NCBI RefSeq assembly: GCF_029026145.1
Contig: NZ_CP119078.1
Location: 1,735,036-1,799,035 of the forward strand
DNA: 64,000 bases
DNA from: Legionella cardiaca
Lineage (GTDB): Bacteria; Pseudomonadota; Gammaproteobacteria; Legionellales; Legionellaceae
Direction: 5' to 3'
Shown here in pieces: positions 63,363 to 64,000 of this stretch. Within the stretch, counting starts at the first letter, position 1. Each line of letters opens with the position of its first letter. The notes under the pieces were generated by a model. It did no database searches, was not told the DNA's origin, and saw nothing but the letters and a program-made list of their open reading frames with translations. Made by a program: the position numbers and the translations under genes.

Positions 63363-64000
63363 TAATTAAACCTTACGCGCGGATCCACTAATGTGTAGGA
63401 GATATCAGTTAAAATTAAACCAATGATATAAAGAATAGAACCCAAAAATACCATTGCTCTGACAATCGCAAAATCTTGTTGCTGAATCGCATCAATAATA
63501 TAACTTCCAAGACCTGGAACACCGAAAAAAGATTCCAAAACCAGGCTTCCCATAAATAAGGAAGGAATTAAAACCACAATTCCTGTAAGAATGGGTAGCA
63601 TTGCATTCTTTAAAACATGCCGAAATAATACACGAATTTCCGATAATCCTTTTGCCCTTGCGGTTTTAACGTAATCTCGATTCATTTCTTCTAAAAATAA
63701 ACTGCGATACCATCTTGCCCCGGCCCCTACACCAGCAAGGATAGCAACTACCACAGGGAGGATTATAAATTTGATGCTATCTAATCCATCATCGTAGCCT
63801 GAAATGGGTACGAGTCGCAAAACCTTCCCAAAAATATACTGCCCCCCAATGATGTAAAATAAACTTGAAACTGACATTAAAATAATACAGAAAACCACAC
63901 CACTTAAATCAAGATAGGTGGAGCGAAAAAAGGCCATGGCCATCGCAAAAATAATATCAGCTAACATCCCCCATATAAGAATTGGAATAGCAATCGCAAG
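63362..64000 (-). CDS. Peptide-type ABC transporter permease (OppB/DppB/YejB family), 5' end cut by window edge
   Basis: The C-terminal 212 residues of a permease that continues beyond the right edge; an in-frame ATG at 63967 is internal, since the frame stays open and hydrophobic to the edge. Visible are the EAA loop MNRDYVKTARAKGLSEIRVL, FRHVLKNAMLPILTGI and the C-terminal DISYTLVDPRVRFN that ends OppB-type proteins. It pairs with the downstream OppC-type permease (TAATG overlap). The missing N-terminus holds the first helices. Substrate is not deducible. Confidence 0.87.
   Translation of the reverse strand, partial: LAIAIPILIWGMLADIIFAMAMAFFRSTYLDLSGVVFCIILMSVSSLFYIIGGQYIFGKVLRLVPISGYDDGLDSIKFIILPVVVAILAGVGAGARWYRSLFLEEMNRDYVKTARAKGLSEIRVLFRHVLKNAMLPILTGIVVLIPSLFMGSLVLESFFGVPGLGSYIIDAIQQQDFAIVRAMVFLGSILYIIGLILTDISYTLVDPRVRFN

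Noticed and set aside
63362-63967. Complete 201-residue permease starting at 63967
   Set aside because: The frame remains open and membrane-like to the window edge, and the family is longer, so the ATG is internal.

Overview
The window reads as chromosomal DNA of a Legionella species. It is A+T-rich (judged by eye, not computed). It carries housekeeping genes of gammaproteobacterial type: pntAA/AB/B, prfC, recQ, a complete ccmABCDEFGHI set, sohB, fleQ, dnaE and comEC. Mixed in are eukaryote-like or effector-like genes typical of the genus: a CD39-type NTPDase, an F-box/ankyrin-like protein, a C58 (YopT-type) protease-like protein, a DHCR7-like sterol reductase, coiled-coil proteins and two GH5 cellulases. 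The species cannot be settled from the sequence alone.

Layout. 0-6 kb: an orphan Mrr-like nuclease, tRNA-Thr(CGT), the NTPDase, comEC and the C58-like candidate effector. 6-12 kb: the proton-translocating transhydrogenase operon, a small exported protein and release factor 3. 12-15 kb: two paralogous small hydrophobic proteins, one interrupted by an in-frame TGA, and the F-box/ankyrin-like candidate effector. 15-18 kb: a valine-catabolism-like trio (acyl-CoA dehydrogenase, enoyl-CoA hydratase, HIBYL-CoA hydrolase). 18-22 kb: recQ, a repeat-rich intergenic block, dodecin and an S66 carboxypeptidase. 22-28 kb: the cytochrome c maturation operon, with tight ATGA overlaps between several genes. 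28-36 kb: sohB, exported proteins, a TauD/SyrP-like oxygenase, a multidomain GH5 cellulase, a shikimate-kinase-like/LuxR fusion, a DUF1328-like protein and an outer-membrane barrel. 36-44 kb: an MMPL exporter plus a one-module A-T-C NRPS, a repeat block and the sterol reductase. 44-52 kb: candidate effectors, fleQ, a Cys-rich exported protein with an internal duplication, and a type I secretion ABC/MFP pair. 52-64 kb: dnaE, a LuxR solo with a lux-box-like palindrome shared with a divergent GH5 cellulase, an EEP-fold-like candidate effector with a duplicated C-terminal module, an alpha/beta hydrolase, a coiled-coil protein and two peptide-type ABC permeases, the last cut by the window edge.

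The most distinctive observations are: (1) a near-textbook 20-bp lux box abutting the start codon of a LuxR-type gene with no luxI in view, lying between it and an exported cellulase; (2) a fusion of a degenerate shikimate-kinase fold to a LuxR helix-turn-helix; (3) a compact MMPL-NRPS unit whose specificity-pocket residues resemble the Asn code; (4) an effector-like protein whose N-terminus carries most endonuclease/exonuclease/phosphatase (EEP) motifs but apparently not the final Asp-His; and (5) a paralogue pair in which one copy has a single in-frame stop. All function calls come from reading motifs by eye; no database search was run.
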